A stretch of DNA of 64,000 bases from Skermanella pratensis (GCF_008843145.1 NZ_CP030265.1:4395001-4459000); one strand, 5' to 3'; positions 21,776 through 31,681 are shown, counted from the first letter of the stretch. Made by a program: numbers and translations. Notes: generated by a model not told the origin, from the sequence alone.

Positions 21776-24004
21776 TCACGCCATTCCGCCCTGCTCCCGG
21801 CCACCGTCGGCCAGTTCGAGCTGCTGGCGCTCCGTCGTGTCATGGACCATGGCTATCAGGACGGGCGGCTCCTCCCGGTGAAGGTACTGCATGCAGATCT
21901 CGACCGGATAGGGACCGCGGTCCCGCGCCTCGAGAATGGTCTCGAACACGATCTCCTCCCGTTCCTTCGAGATCAGCGGCGCCAGCAGCTCGCGCAGCTT
22001 CCGGGCGGATACCTCGGGCATCAGCTCCGGCAGGGCCATCTGCTTGAGCTGGTCCAGCGGATAGCCCAGTTTCTGCCCGGCACCCTTGTTGACCAGTTGG
22101 AAGTGGAGGGTATCGGGTGACAGGATATAGACCTCGTTCAGCGACTCGCCGACGAGACGGCCGAGATAGGCGTTGAAGTCCTGCACCCGGCTCAGTTCGG
22201 TGATGTCGTCGATCAGCAGGACGATTCCACGAAGATCCTTGGAATTGTACATCAATGGCAGCACGCGGACCCGGCACTCCAGCGTGCGGCCGCGCCGGTC
22301 GATGGCCTTGAACTCGATCGGCTCCGCCGACGATTCCTGGCTCATGACCCGCTGCATCTCGGCGTTCACCTTGAACAGCGGCACCCCGATGTCCAGGCTG
22401 CTCAGGCGTTGGCCGATGACCTCCTCGCTCCGCAGGCCCCAGGTATTCTCGTTCCAGCGGTTCCACGACTTCACCCTCAGGTCCTGGTCGAGAACGATGA
22501 TCCCGTTGTCCATGCTGCGCAGGATCGCATCGGCATAGAGACGATACTCGGAGGTCTCCTCGGACTGGCGGCGCATCTCCTCGTTGGTGGTCTCCAGCTC
22601 CTCGTTGGTCGAGCGCAGCTCCTCGTTGGTGGTCTCCAACTCCTCGTTGGTCGACTGAAGCTCCTCGTTGGTGGTCTCCAGCTCCTCGTTGGCCGACTGA
22701 AGCTCCTCGACGGTGGTCTCCAGCGTTTCCTGGGTCACCTGCAGCTCACGCTGGAGTATATGGGACCGCGTGGTGTCGTTGAACCCGAGCAGGGTGGCCA
22801 TGAGCTGGCCATCGTCACCATGGATCGGCTGGATGTCGATCGTCAGCCAGATCGGGTCGGCCGGCGGGCGATGATAATTCTGATTGTCCAGGCGCAGGGG
22901 TCGGTTCGTGGTCTGCACCTCGTCGATGCGGCTGCGCAGTTCGGTCGGACGGTAGGACACGGCCAAGTCCTGGAAAGGCTTGCCGATATCGCCGGGCCCG
23001 ATCTCCAGCAGGCGCCGGGCCATGGTGTTGGCGAGCATGACATGGCCCTGCGGGCTGATCGCCACATAGGCCGTGGCGCTGCCCTCCACGATCGCCTCCA
23101 GCAATCGATTCTGGTTGACCCTGCGGACCGGGTTGTTCTCCGTCGCGATGCTCAGGCTGCCGCCCAGGCTGCGCTGCCACTCCTGGCCGACCTTCTTGAA
23201 AATCCGGCTCTTCAGGTTGACCGATTCGAACATCTTGGATCGGGCGAGCTGGGTTTCGGCCTTGCCGAGAAACAGGAACCCGCCGGTATTCAGCGCGTAA
23301 TGCAGCCGGGGCAGGACCGCAGCCTGGGCCCTGGTATCCAGATAGATCAGCAGGTTGCGGCAGATCAGCAGGTCGATACGGGAAATCGGGGCGTCCTGCA
23401 CGATGTTGTGGCGTCCGAAAATCACGCATTTCCGCAGTTCGCGATGGAAAACATAGCGGTTGGAGGTCCGCTCGAAATACTTCTCCAGCAGGTGCTGCGG
23501 CACGCCCTCGATGTCGCGTGGGTCATAAGTGGCGAGCCGTGCAATCCTCAGTGCATCCTCATCGAGATCATTGGCATAGATCTTTACGGACCGGCAGAAA
23601 TTCTCGACGCCCAGGGCCTCGGCGAACAGCATGGCGGCGGAATAGGGCTCCGGCCCGGAGGCGCAGCCCACGCTCCAGATCCGGATCGGACCCTTGTCCT
23701 TCTTGTGCTCGATGATCTGCGGGATCACCTCCTCGCGCAGCACCTTCCAGGCGTCCGCGTCGCGAAAGAAGGACGTCACGTTGATCAGCACCGTGTTGAG
23801 GAGGTTCGTGACCTCCTTGGGATCGCTGTCGATCAGCGCACGGTAGGTCACGAAATCCGGGCATTCGACCTCCTCCATCCGCTGCCGGATGCGACGCTGA
23901 AGGCTGGTCCGCTTGTACCCGCGGAAATCGACCTGTCGCATCTCCTGCAGGTGACGGATGAGGTCTTCCAGTTCAGGATTCGCGGGCTTTTCATCAACCA
24001 TCAT
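21776..24004 (-). CDS. CheR methyltransferase fused to PAS domains and coiled coil
   Basis: Large cytosolic protein of 742 residues. The CheR N- and C-terminal domains (about 10-270) include FFRDADAW, the SAM site VGCASGPEPYS and DLLICRNLLIYL. A first PAS-like region follows (about 330-435). A regular heptad coiled coil (about 440-510, NEELETT/NEELQST repeats) and two further PAS domains (about 515-735) complete it. In many bacteria this arrangement is fused to CheB and an HWE kinase in one chain; here the parts are separate neighbouring genes. ATG 24004 is chosen because a longer frame would run into the region just upstream of glpK and lacks family match. Confidence 0.88.
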   Translation of the reverse strand: MMVDEKPANPELEDLIRHLQEMRQVDFRGYKRTSLQRRIRQRMEEVECPDFVTYRALIDSDPKEVTNLLNTVLINVTSFFRDADAWKVLREEVIPQIIEHKKDKGPIRIWSVGCASGPEPYSAAMLFAEALGVENFCRSVKIYANDLDEDALRIARLATYDPRDIEGVPQHLLEKYFERTSNRYVFHRELRKCVIFGRHNIVQDAPISRIDLLICRNLLIYLDTRAQAAVLPRLHYALNTGGFLFLGKAETQLARSKMFESVNLKSRIFKKVGQEWQRSLGGSLSIATENNPVRRVNQNRLLEAIVEGSATAYVAISPQGHVMLANTMARRLLEIGPGDIGKPFQDLAVSYRPTELRSRIDEVQTTNRPLRLDNQNYHRPPADPIWLTIDIQPIHGDDGQLMATLLGFNDTTRSHILQRELQVTQETLETTVEELQSANEELETTNEELQSTNEELETTNEELRSTNEELETTNEEMRRQSEETSEYRLYADAILRSMDNGIIVLDQDLRVKSWNRWNENTWGLRSEEVIGQRLSSLDIGVPLFKVNAEMQRVMSQESSAEPIEFKAIDRRGRTLECRVRVLPLMYNSKDLRGIVLLIDDITELSRVQDFNAYLGRLVGESLNEVYILSPDTLHFQLVNKGAGQKLGYPLDQLKQMALPELMPEVSARKLRELLAPLISKEREEIVFETILEARDRGPYPVEICMQYLHREEPPVLIAMVHDTTERQQLELADGGREQGGMA
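22577..22723 (-). repeat. Tandem 21/42-bp repeats encoding the coiled coil
   Basis: About seven 21-base units alternate in pairs (42-base period), all encoding NEELxxT-type heptads inside the CheR-PAS gene. Because the period is a multiple of three, copy-number changes would alter coiled-coil length without breaking the frame. Confidence 0.8.
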
Positions 24005-24187
24005 GGCCTCGGAGGTGGCAGGGGCGCGGATACTAGCGCAAGGGTTTCCAATGGCCAAATCGACTCGGGTCCGCGGGACGAACTCGCATTTGCGCGCCAT
24101 TGACACCTCGGAGCGGGCTAATCCACAGTCGATGTCAGCGAAGCTGGGCGCCCGACTGCCAACAACAACAACAATTCAAGGGAGAGA

Positions 24188-25690
24188 ATGATGGCGCAAA
24201 AGGCGGTGCATGTGCTTGCCATCGATCAGGGAACGACTTCGACCAGGGCGATCGTGTTCGACAGCGCAGGATCGCCGGTCGCCACGGCGCAGCGCGAGCT
24301 TCGCCAGTTCTATCCCCACGACGGCTGGGTCGAGCACGACCTGGAGGATATCTGGCGCGACACCACGGTGGTCTGCCGCACAGCGCTGGAGGAGGCGGGC
24401 CTGACCGCGGCCGGCATCTCGGCGATCGGCATCACCAACCAGCGGGAGACGACCGCCCTGTGGGACCGGGCGACCGGGGAGGGCCTGCACAACGCGATCG
24501 TCTGGCAGGACCGCCGCACGGCGGAGACCTGCCGCCGGCTCCACGCCGAGGGCGCCGAGGCGCTGGTGGCGGAGCGCACCGGCCTGCTGATCGACCCCTA
24601 TTTCTCCGCGACCAAGCTGGGCTGGCTGCTCGACCACGTGCCCGGCGCCCGCGCGCGGGCCGAGCGCGGCGAGCTGTGCTTCGGCACAATCGACAGTTTC
24701 CTGCTGTTCCGCCTGACCGGCGGCGCCGTCCACGCGACCGACGCCAGCAACGCCTCGCGCACCCTGCTGTTCGACATCCGCACCCAGGACTGGGACGACG
24801 AGTTGCTGCGCCTGTTCGGCGTGCCTCGGTCGCTGCTGCCGCGCGTGCTCGACAACAGCGCCGATTTCGGCACGGCGGAGGCCGACTTCATCGGCGGTCC
24901 CGTGCCGATCACCGGGATGGCCGGCGACCAGCAGGCGGCCACGGTCGGCCAGGCCTGCTTCGAGCCGGGCATGATCAAGAGCACCTACGGCACCGGCTGC
25001 TTCGCGCTGCTCAACGTGGGCGACAAGCCTGTGCGCTCGACCAACCGGCTGCTGACCACCACCGCCTACCGGCTGGAGGGCAAGCCCATCTACGCGGTGG
25101 AGGGCTCGATCTTCGTCGCCGGCGCCGCGGTGCAGTGGCTGCGCGACGGGATCAGGGTGATCGCCGACGCCGCGGCTTCCGAACGGCACGCCAGCGATCT
25201 GCCCGACACCCAGGGCGTCTACATGGTGCCGGCCTTCACCGGTCTGGGAGCTCCCTACTGGGATCCCGACGCCCGCGGCGCCCTGATCGGGCTGACGCGG
25301 GACACCGGGATCAGCCACATCGTGCGGGCGGCGCTGGAGGCGGTCTGCTACCAGACCCGCGACCTGATGGAATGCATGGCGGCCGACGGCGGCACCCGGC
25401 CCAGCGCGCTGCGCGTGGACGGCGGGATGGTGCGGAACGACTGGCTGATGCAGTTCCTGGCCGACATCCTGGAACTGCCGGTCGAGCGGCCGATCGTGAC
25501 CGAGACGACGGCGCTTGGAGCCGCCTACCTCGCGGGCCTGCGTACGGGAGTGTACGCCTCCCTCGACAGTGTCGCCGCCGCCTGGCAGCGGGAAAGGCTG
25601 TTCGAGCCCGCCATGTCGTCCGCCGACCGCGCGCGCCTGTACGACGGATGGCGCCGCGCGGTGCGGCGCGTGCGCAGCGACTTGGCATAA
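24188..25690 (+). CDS. glpK: Glycerol kinase
   Basis: Phosphorylates glycerol to sn-glycerol-3-phosphate using ATP. The 500 residues show the FGGY-family landmarks: [13 protein letters not shown] at the start, [33 protein letters not shown], and the C-terminal [13 protein letters not shown]. The start is ATG 24188 (a second ATG is adjacent) after GGGAGAG. It is divergent from the cheR-PAS gene and directly upstream of a complete G3P ABC transporter, so this locus handles both import and phosphorylation of glycerol compounds. Confidence 0.97.
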   Translation: MMAQKAVHVLAIDQGTTSTRAIVFDSAGSPVATAQRELRQFYPHDGWVEHDLEDIWRDTTVVCRTALEEAGLTAAGISAIGITNQRETTALWDRATGEGLHNAIVWQDRRTAETCRRLHAEGAEALVAERTGLLIDPYFSATKLGWLLDHVPGARARAERGELCFGTIDSFLLFRLTGGAVHATDASNASRTLLFDIRTQDWDDELLRLFGVPRSLLPRVLDNSADFGTAEADFIGGPVPITGMAGDQQAATVGQACFEPGMIKSTYGTGCFALLNVGDKPVRSTNRLLTTTAYRLEGKPIYAVEGSIFVAGAAVQWLRDGIRVIADAAASERHASDLPDTQGVYMVPAFTGLGAPYWDPDARGALIGLTRDTGISHIVRAALEAVCYQTRDLMECMAADGGTRPSALRVDGGMVRNDWLMQFLADILELPVERPIVTETTALGAAYLAGLRTGVYASLDSVAAAWQRERLFEPAMSSADRARLYDGWRRAVRRVRSDLA

Positions 25691-25815
25691 CCCTAAAAAG
25701 AAGATTAGAATGTGCATCAACCGGCGGATGGTCATCGAAGCTTAATCGAACCGTCACTCCGGAGACATGGCGGCGGCCTAAGCATTGGCCACCGTACAAT
25801 AGGGAGACGAGACAA

Positions 25816-27141
25816 ATGCAGCGCATCCACGCGACGATCGCCGTTTCGGCGTTCGCCCTTTTTGCCATGGCAGCCGCCACCACGGCCCCCGCGCAGGCCC
25901 AGACCGAGATCCAGTGGTGGCACGCAATGTCGGGCGCCAACAACGAGACGGTCGAGAACCTCGCGAAGGAATTCAACGCCACGCAGAGCGAGTACAAGGT
26001 CGTCCCCGTCTACAAGGGGACCTATCCGGAGACCCTGAACGCCGGCATCGCGGCCTTCCGCGCCCGGCAGCCGCCCCACATCATCCAGGTGTTCGACGTC
26101 GGCACGGGCGTCATGATGGGTGCCCGCAGCGCGATCAAGCCGGTCGCCGAGGTGATGAAGGAAGGCGGCGAGAGCTTCGACAAGTCCAAATACCTGGCGG
26201 GCATCGTCTCGTACTACAGCGCCGCCGACGGCACCATGCTGTCCTTCCCGTTCAACAGCTCGTCGCCGATCCTGTACTACAACAAGGCGAGCTTCCGGAA
26301 GGCCGGCCTCGATCCCGAGGCGCCGCCCGAGACCTGGCCGGAAGTGTTCGAGGCGGCCAAGAAGATCAAGGCGTCGGGCCAGTCCTGCGGCATGACCACG
26401 ACCTGGCCGACCTGGATCCACCTGGAGAACTTCAGCGCCTGGAACAACCTTCCCTACGCCACCGACCAGAACGGCCTGACCAGCCTGACGCCGGAGCTGA
26501 AGATCAACGGTCCGCTCAACATCCGGCATTTCCAGACCCTGGCCGACCTGCAGAAGGACGGCACATTCCAGTACGGCGGGCGCACATCGGAGGCCAAGGC
26601 CAAGTTCCTGAACGGCGAATGCGCCATGCTGCCGGAATCGTCGGGCGGCATCGGCGATATGGTCAAGGCCGGCCTGGATTTCGGCACCGGCAACCTGCCC
26701 TATTATACGGAAGCGGCGGGAGCCCCGCAGAACACCGTCCCCGGCGGCGCGTCCCTGTGGGTCTTCGCCGGCAAGCCGGCCGCCGACTACAAGGGCGTCG
26801 CCCAGTTCTTCACCTACCTGTCGAAGACGGAAGTCCAGTCCAGGCTGCATCAGGTGTCGGGCTACCTGCCGGCCACCATGGCCGCCTATGAGGCGACCAA
26901 GAAGGAGGGGTTCTACGAGAAGAATCCCGGCCGGGAGATCCCGATCCAGCAGATGATGGGCAAGGAGCCGACCGAGAACTCGAAGGGCATCCGCCTCGTG
27001 AACATGCCGCAGGTCCGCGACATCCAGAACGAGGAGATCGAGGCCCTCCTGAACGGCAGGCAGGACGCCAAGACCGCACTGGACAATGCCGTCCGGCGCT
27101 CGAACGAGGCGATCAAGGAAGCGGCCAAGGCCTACCAGTAA
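25816..27141 (+). CDS. ugpB: sn-glycerol-3-phosphate ABC transporter, periplasmic binding protein
   Basis: Solute-binding protein of 441 residues with a Sec signal peptide (MQRIHATIAVSAFALFAMAA, then an AQA cleavage site near residue 29). UgpB-specific stretches are clear: WWHAMSGANNETVE, FPFNSSSPILYYNK, GECAMLPESSGG, APQNTVPGGASLWVF and VSGYLPATMAAYE. The ATG at 25816 follows AGGGAGACG. A TACAAT -10-like box (25795-25800) precedes it without a good -35, so expression may come from glpK or from a regulated promoter. The gene is followed by a large palindrome before ugpA. Confidence 0.96.
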   Translation: MQRIHATIAVSAFALFAMAAATTAPAQAQTEIQWWHAMSGANNETVENLAKEFNATQSEYKVVPVYKGTYPETLNAGIAAFRARQPPHIIQVFDVGTGVMMGARSAIKPVAEVMKEGGESFDKSKYLAGIVSYYSAADGTMLSFPFNSSSPILYYNKASFRKAGLDPEAPPETWPEVFEAAKKIKASGQSCGMTTTWPTWIHLENFSAWNNLPYATDQNGLTSLTPELKINGPLNIRHFQTLADLQKDGTFQYGGRTSEAKAKFLNGECAMLPESSGGIGDMVKAGLDFGTGNLPYYTEAAGAPQNTVPGGASLWVFAGKPAADYKGVAQFFTYLSKTEVQSRLHQVSGYLPATMAAYEATKKEGFYEKNPGREIPIQQMMGKEPTENSKGIRLVNMPQVRDIQNEEIEALLNGRQDAKTALDNAVRRSNEAIKEAAKAYQ

Positions 27142-27162
27142 ACCCGGCGGCCATTCCCGCAC

Positions 27163-27258
27163 CGTAGGTCGGCCTTCGCCGAAGGCGAACGCCGACGCCA
27201 TGCCCCGACATTCCGGCATGGCGTCGGCGTCGTCCCTCCGGGCCGAGGCCGACCTACG
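27163..27258. repeat. REP-like composite palindrome between ugpB and ugpA
   Basis: An outer inverted pair of 13 bp (27163-27175 and 27246-27258, CGTAGGTCGGCCT type) encloses a perfect 16-bp inner stem (27189-27204 and 27215-27230). In RNA it would fold into a long hairpin. Elements starting with GTAGGTCGG are familiar scattered repeats in proteobacteria. Its place after the binding-protein gene recalls the REP after malE, where it protects the upstream mRNA and gives more binding protein than permease. Confidence 0.8.
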
Positions 27259-27291
27259 GCGCGGCTCCGCTCGCCCTTTTCACGGATCTTC

Positions 27292-28176
27292 ATGTCAAGA
27301 CGCGTCGTCTTTCCCAACCGGCTGCTGCCGTACCTGCTGCTGGCACCCCAGATCGCCATCACGCTGGTGTTCTTCTTCTGGCCGGCCTTCCAGGCGGTCC
27401 GCCAATCGCTCTACCGGGACGACCCTTTCGGCTTCAGCAGCCGCTTCGTGGGGCTGGCCAATTTCGAGCTGGTGCTGTCCGATCCCAACTACATCAACTC
27501 GCTGAAAGTGACGGTCGTCTTCAGCCTGTCGGTCGCCGTCGTGGCGCTGGTGGCGGCGCTGCTGCTGGCGGTCATGGCCGACCGGGTGGTCAAGGGCAAG
27601 GGCATCTACCAGACCCTGCTGATCTGGCCCTACGCCGTCGCCCCCGCCATCGCCGGCATGCTGTGGCTGTTCCTGTTCAGCCCGGCCATGGGGACCCTGG
27701 CGGTGATGCTCCAGCGCGCCGGGGTCGACTGGAACCCTCTGCTGAACGGAAACCAGGCCATGGCGATGGTGGTGGGCGCCGCCGCCTGGAAGCAGATCAG
27801 CTACAATTTCCTGTTCTTCCTGGCCGGGCTCCAGGCGATCCCGAAATCCCTGATCGAGGCCGCCGCGATAGACGGCGCCGGCCCGGCCCGGCGATTCTGG
27901 ACCATCGTGTTCCCGCTGCTGTCGCCGACCTCCTTCTTCCTGCTGGTGGTCAACACCGTCTACGCCTTCTTCGACACCTTCGGCATCATCCACGCGGTGA
28001 CCGGCGGCGGACCGGCGCGGGCGACCGAGACCCTGGTCTACAAGGTCTACAACGACGGCTTCGTGAACCTGAACCTCGGGGCCTCCTCCGCCCAGTCGGT
28101 GATCCTGATGGTGATCGTCATCGCGCTGACCGTCGTCCAGTTCAAGTATGTCGAGCGCAGGGTGCATTACGCATGA
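27292..28176 (+). CDS. ugpA: sn-glycerol-3-phosphate ABC transporter permease UgpA
   Basis: Inner-membrane permease of 294 residues with six predicted membrane segments. The first is near [21 protein letters not shown]. The EAA loop ([22 protein letters not shown], about 188-209), which docks the ATPase, is intact. It pairs with UgpE encoded 12 bases downstream. The ATG at 27292 lies after the palindrome with a modest GGATC ribosome site. Confidence 0.94.
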   Translation: MSRRVVFPNRLLPYLLLAPQIAITLVFFFWPAFQAVRQSLYRDDPFGFSSRFVGLANFELVLSDPNYINSLKVTVVFSLSVAVVALVAALLLAVMADRVVKGKGIYQTLLIWPYAVAPAIAGMLWLFLFSPAMGTLAVMLQRAGVDWNPLLNGNQAMAMVVGAAAWKQISYNFLFFLAGLQAIPKSLIEAAAIDGAGPARRFWTIVFPLLSPTSFFLLVVNTVYAFFDTFGIIHAVTGGGPARATETLVYKVYNDGFVNLNLGASSAQSVILMVIVIALTVVQFKYVERRVHYA

Positions 28177-28188
28177 TCGAGCCCTACA

Positions 28189-29034
28189 ATGATTGAAAGG
28201 CGTCCTCTGGGCGTTCTGCTCGCCCATTTCATCCTGATCATCGGCATCCTGATCGTCGCCTTCCCGATCTACTACACCTTCGTCGCCTCGACCCTGACCA
28301 CGCCGGAGATCATGGCCCCGCCCATGCCGCTGGTTCCGGGCCCTCACTTCCTGGAGAACTACGGCGGCGCCTTCGGCGGCATCGGGACCATCGGCGGCGT
28401 CGGCGTCGGCCGGCTGCTGCTGAACACGCTGGTCGTGGCGCTCGCCATCGCGGTGGGCAAGATCATCATCTCGATCCTGTCGGCCTACGCGATCGTGTTC
28501 TTCAGCTTTCCCGGCCGGATGCTGTTCTTCTGGATGATCTTCATCACGCTGATGCTGCCGGTCGAGGTGCGGATCCTGCCCACATACCAGGTGATCGTGG
28601 ACCTGGGCCTGATCGACACCTACACCGGCCTGACGCTGCCGCTGATGGCGTCGGCCACGGCGACCTTCCTGTTCCGGCAGTTCTTCATGACCATACCGGA
28701 CGAGTTGATCGAAGCCGCGCGCATCGACGGCGCCGGGCCGATGCGGTTCTTCAAGGATATCCTGCTGCCGCTTTCCTACACCAACATCGCGGCGCTGTTC
28801 GTCATCCTGTTCATCTATGGCTGGACCCAGTACCTGTGGCCGCTGCTCATCACCAACGACAACAACATGAACACGATCATCATCGGATTGCGGAAGATGA
28901 TCTCGTTCGTCGACGCGGACACGCAGTGGAACCTGATCATGGCGATCACGATCCTCGCCATGCTTCCGCCGATCGCCGTCGTGGTCTTCATGCAGCGCTG
29001 GTTCGTCAAGGGCCTGGTCGATTCGGAGAAGTGA
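28189..29034 (+). CDS. ugpE: sn-glycerol-3-phosphate ABC transporter permease UgpE
   Basis: Second permease, 281 residues, six predicted membrane segments, with the ABC docking loop [21 protein letters not shown] at about residues 181-201. The UgpE pattern [20 protein letters not shown] is present. It ends 6 bases before ugpC, so the last genes of the transporter are tightly coupled. Confidence 0.94.
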   Translation: MIERRPLGVLLAHFILIIGILIVAFPIYYTFVASTLTTPEIMAPPMPLVPGPHFLENYGGAFGGIGTIGGVGVGRLLLNTLVVALAIAVGKIIISILSAYAIVFFSFPGRMLFFWMIFITLMLPVEVRILPTYQVIVDLGLIDTYTGLTLPLMASATATFLFRQFFMTIPDELIEAARIDGAGPMRFFKDILLPLSYTNIAALFVILFIYGWTQYLWPLLITNDNNMNTIIIGLRKMISFVDADTQWNLIMAITILAMLPPIAVVVFMQRWFVKGLVDSEK

Positions 29035-29040
29035 AGCAAA

Positions 29041-30120
29041 ATGTCTGAAGTCGGTATCCGCGGCGTGCGGAAGACCTATGCGGGCGGTTTCGAGGCGATC
29101 AAGGGGATCGACTGCGCGGTCGGCGACGGCGAGTTCCTGGTCATGCTCGGGCCGTCGGGCTGCGGCAAGTCCACCCTGCTGCGCATGGTCGCCGGGCTGG
29201 AGACGATCAGCGCGGGCGAGGTCTCGATCGGCGGCCGGGTCGTCAACGACCTGGAACCCAAGGACCGGGACATCGCCATGGTGTTCCAGAACTATGCGCT
29301 CTACCCGCACATGACCGTCTACGACAACATGGCCTACGGGCTGAAGATCCGCGGCATGTCCAAGTCGGGGATCGAGGAGCGGGTTCACAAGGCGGCCGAC
29401 ATCCTGGAGCTTCGCCCCTTCCTGGACCGGCGCCCGCGCCAGCTCTCCGGCGGGCAGCGCCAGCGCGTCGCCATGGGCCGCGCAATCGTGCGCGAGCCCA
29501 AGGTGTTCCTGTTCGATGAGCCGCTGTCCAACCTGGATGCCAAGCTGCGCACCCAGATGCGGGTGGAGATCAATCGGCTGCAGGACCGGCTTGGGATCAC
29601 CAGCCTGTACGTCACCCACGACCAGGTGGAGGCGATGACCCTGGCAGACCGCATGATGGTGATGAACGGCGGCATCGCCGAGCAGATCGGCACGCCGATG
29701 GAGGTCTATCACCGGCCGGCCAGCACCTTCGTCGCGGGGTTCATCGGGTCGCCCGCGATGAACTTCCTGCCGGCCAAGCTGACGCCGGCCGGGGTCGAGC
29801 TGAACGGCGGCCATGCCGTGCCGCTGTCGGAGGAAATGGGGATGTCCGGCGCCGCGGGCCGGGAGGTCACCCTGGGCATCCGGCCGGAACACCTGACGCT
29901 GGAGAGCGGCCGGGGCATCGGCGACATCGCCGTGCGGGTGGAACTGGTCGAGGCGCTGGGGGCCGATACCGTGGTCCATGCCCGCCTGACGTCCAGCGGC
30001 GATCCGCTGCTGGCCCGCCTGCCCGGCAGTGCCCGTGTGGCGACCGGCGACACGCTGCACTTCGCCATCACGCCTGGGGAGGTCCACCTGTTCGACCGCC
30101 AGGGCGGCCGCAGGCTGTAA
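29041..30120 (+). CDS. ugpC: sn-glycerol-3-phosphate ABC transporter ATPase UgpC
   Basis: ATPase of the importer, 359 residues, MalK/UgpC group. Walker A is GPSGCGKST (37-45), the Q-loop is in [14 protein letters not shown], the signature is [14 protein letters not shown], Walker B is [14 protein letters not shown] and the H-loop is VTHDQVEAM. The C-terminal TOBE regulatory domain (about 240-355) is present. The operon has no ugpQ phosphodiesterase in the window. A strong terminator follows. Confidence 0.96.
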   Translation: MSEVGIRGVRKTYAGGFEAIKGIDCAVGDGEFLVMLGPSGCGKSTLLRMVAGLETISAGEVSIGGRVVNDLEPKDRDIAMVFQNYALYPHMTVYDNMAYGLKIRGMSKSGIEERVHKAADILELRPFLDRRPRQLSGGQRQRVAMGRAIVREPKVFLFDEPLSNLDAKLRTQMRVEINRLQDRLGITSLYVTHDQVEAMTLADRMMVMNGGIAEQIGTPMEVYHRPASTFVAGFIGSPAMNFLPAKLTPAGVELNGGHAVPLSEEMGMSGAAGREVTLGIRPEHLTLESGRGIGDIAVRVELVEALGADTVVHARLTSSGDPLLARLPGSARVATGDTLHFAITPGEVHLFDRQGGRRL

Positions 30121-30132
30121 GGCATTGCTGCC

Positions 30133-30159
30133 GGAGGGGCGGCGAGCCGTCGCCCCTCC
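30133..30159 (+). terminator. Rho-independent terminator after ugpC
   Basis: Nine-bp GC-rich stem (GGAGGGGCG with CGCCCCTCC) followed by TTCTTCC on the plus strand. It ends 6 bases before the stop of the convergent PHA depolymerase gene. Confidence 0.7.
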
Positions 30160-30165
30160 TTCTTC

Positions 30166-31431
30166 CTACTCCGCCGCGACCTGCTGCTGCGCCGGCGGCG
30201 CGAAGCGGCCGGAGGTGTCGTGGGTCAGCATGAAGTCGCGGACCTTCGGCACGATCTGCTCGCGCCAGCGGCGGCCGTTGAAGATGCCGTAGTGGCCGAC
30301 GCCCTTCTGCAGGTAGTCGCCGCGCTTCTCGGCCGGCAGGCTCGAGACGATCTGGTGCGCGGCACGGGTCTGGCCGGGAGCCGAGATGTCGTCCAGTTCG
30401 CCTTCGACCGTCATCATCGCGGTGTGCCGGATCGCAGAGGGATCGACCCGCTGGCCCTGCCACTGCATGGTGCCCTTGGGCAGCGAGTGCTTCTGGAACA
30501 CGTTCTCGACGGTCTGGAGGTAGAACTCCGCCGGGAGATCCATCACCGACAGGTACTCGTCATAGAACTTGCGGTGCTGCTCGGCGCTGTCGCCGTCGCC
30601 CTGGATCAGGTGCTGGTACAGCTTGACGTGCTCGCCCACATGGCGGTCCAGGTTCATGGACATGAAGCCGGTGAGCTGGATGAAGCCGGGATAGACCTGG
30701 CGCAGGCCGCCGGGATAATAGGCCGGGACGGTCTGGATGACGTTGCGCTCGAACCAGCTCAGCGGCTTGTTCTCGGCCAGTTCGGTCACGACCGTCGGCG
30801 CCGCCGTGGTGTCGATCGGGCCGCCCATCAGGATCATGCTGGCGGGCTGGTTCGGATCGTCGTTCTGGGCCATCAGGGAGACCGCGCACAGCACCGGCAC
30901 GGTCGGCTGGCAGACCGCCATCACATGGGTGTGCGGACCCAGGTGCCCCATGAACTCGATCAGGTAGCTGATATAGTCGTCCAGGTCGAACTTGCCGCGC
31001 GACAGCGGGATCTTGCGCGCGTCGAGCCAGTCCGTGATGTAGACGTCGTGCTCCGGCAGCAACGCCTGGACCGTGCCGCGCAGCAGCGTGGCGTGATGGC
31101 CGGACATCGGCGCCACGACCAGCACGGGGGGATGCACCTTGTCGGTGTCTCGCACGAAATGGATCAGGTCGCAGAACGGCTTGCGGAGCACGGGAACTTC
31201 CCGGACCGCCACCTCGACGCCGTCGACCTTGGTGGTCGGGAGGCCGAATTCCGGCTTGCCGAACCGCCGCGTCGTCCGTTCGATCAGCTCGGCACCGGCG
31301 GCGATGGTGCGCCCCATCCGAGTGTAAGAGGCCGGCATGAACGGATTCTGGAACGCGGTCTGGGTGGCCTCTGCCATGAGGCGTACAGGATACCAGGCCG
31401 CGTGGTGGAGATCATAGAGCTGGTAGAGCAA
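30166..31431 (-). CDS. phaZ: Intracellular polyhydroxyalkanoate depolymerase
   Basis: Mobilises stored PHA granules in the cytosol. The 421 residues belong to the PhaZ type with a cysteine nucleophile: Cys174 in AVCQPTVP takes the place of the lipase-box serine, as known for Ralstonia PhaZ1. A conserved GVGHYGIFNGRRWRE near the C-terminus holds the catalytic histidine. I chose a TTG start at 31431 because GAGGGG precedes it and the protein then begins MLYQLYDLHHAAWYP, the usual family N-terminus; an earlier in-frame GTG lies at 31449. The promoter region upstream holds a TATAAT and a palindrome. Confidence 0.92.
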   Translation of the reverse strand: MLYQLYDLHHAAWYPVRLMAEATQTAFQNPFMPASYTRMGRTIAAGAELIERTTRRFGKPEFGLPTTKVDGVEVAVREVPVLRKPFCDLIHFVRDTDKVHPPVLVVAPMSGHHATLLRGTVQALLPEHDVYITDWLDARKIPLSRGKFDLDDYISYLIEFMGHLGPHTHVMAVCQPTVPVLCAVSLMAQNDDPNQPASMILMGGPIDTTAAPTVVTELAENKPLSWFERNVIQTVPAYYPGGLRQVYPGFIQLTGFMSMNLDRHVGEHVKLYQHLIQGDGDSAEQHRKFYDEYLSVMDLPAEFYLQTVENVFQKHSLPKGTMQWQGQRVDPSAIRHTAMMTVEGELDDISAPGQTRAAHQIVSSLPAEKRGDYLQKGVGHYGIFNGRRWREQIVPKVRDFMLTHDTSGRFAPPAQQQVAAE

Positions 31432-31575
31432 GATTCCCCTCACATACACCGTTTGAGTGACGCCGCGGCGTTCGCTTTATGTTGCGCTGCGGTCCTGCGA
31501 CTTGTTGCCGCTTACCCTTGCGAACAGCTTGATGTAGCAATTGTTTCATAGTCGTAAATAGTAGACTATCGAACC

Positions 31576-31604
31576 ATTATAGCCGCAGCGCACATAAATG
31601 TGCC
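31576..31604 (-). promoter_or_regulatory. Putative phaZ promoter with overlapping palindromic operator
   Basis: On the minus strand a perfect TATAAT (31581-31576) lies 17 bases from a poor -35 (GGCACA). A perfect palindrome GCACAT-TT-ATGTGC (31590-31603) overlaps the -35 and looks like a regulator site. The rest of the 31432-31789 gap is ordinary leader plus the terminator at 31653-31681. Confidence 0.45.
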
Positions 31605-31652
31605 ACAGGGCAGGAAAGTTGCGCGTTGCCGGAATATGACGCAACAAAAAAG

Positions 31653-31681
31653 TGCGGCATTTGATCGGTCTTAATGCCGCA
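31653..31681 (-). terminator. Rho-independent terminator of the TauE/SafE-like gene
   Basis: Eight-bp stem TGCGGCAT/ATGCCGCA with a 13-base loop, followed on the minus strand by CTTTTTTGTTG. It lies about 110 bases after the stop at 31790. Confidence 0.7.

Noticed and set aside
22577-22723. Regular repeats that could suggest a CRISPR array
   Set aside because: Units are contiguous 21-mers without spacers and encode coiled-coil heptads inside a gene.
24100-27141. 1013-codon frame spanning glpK and ugpB
   Set aside because: Its first part is a shadow of glpK in another frame; only the part from 25816 is a real gene (ugpB, with signal peptide and ribosome site).
27295-30087. 930-codon minus-strand frame opposite ugpA, ugpE and ugpC
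   Set aside because: Antisense shadow with His/Asp/Gln-rich low-complexity translation; the plus strand encodes a textbook transporter.
31588-31604. TGGCAC...TGTGC on the minus strand as a sigma-54 promoter for phaZ
   Set aside because: The GG and GC elements are one base too far apart for sigma-54; a TATAAT is present instead.
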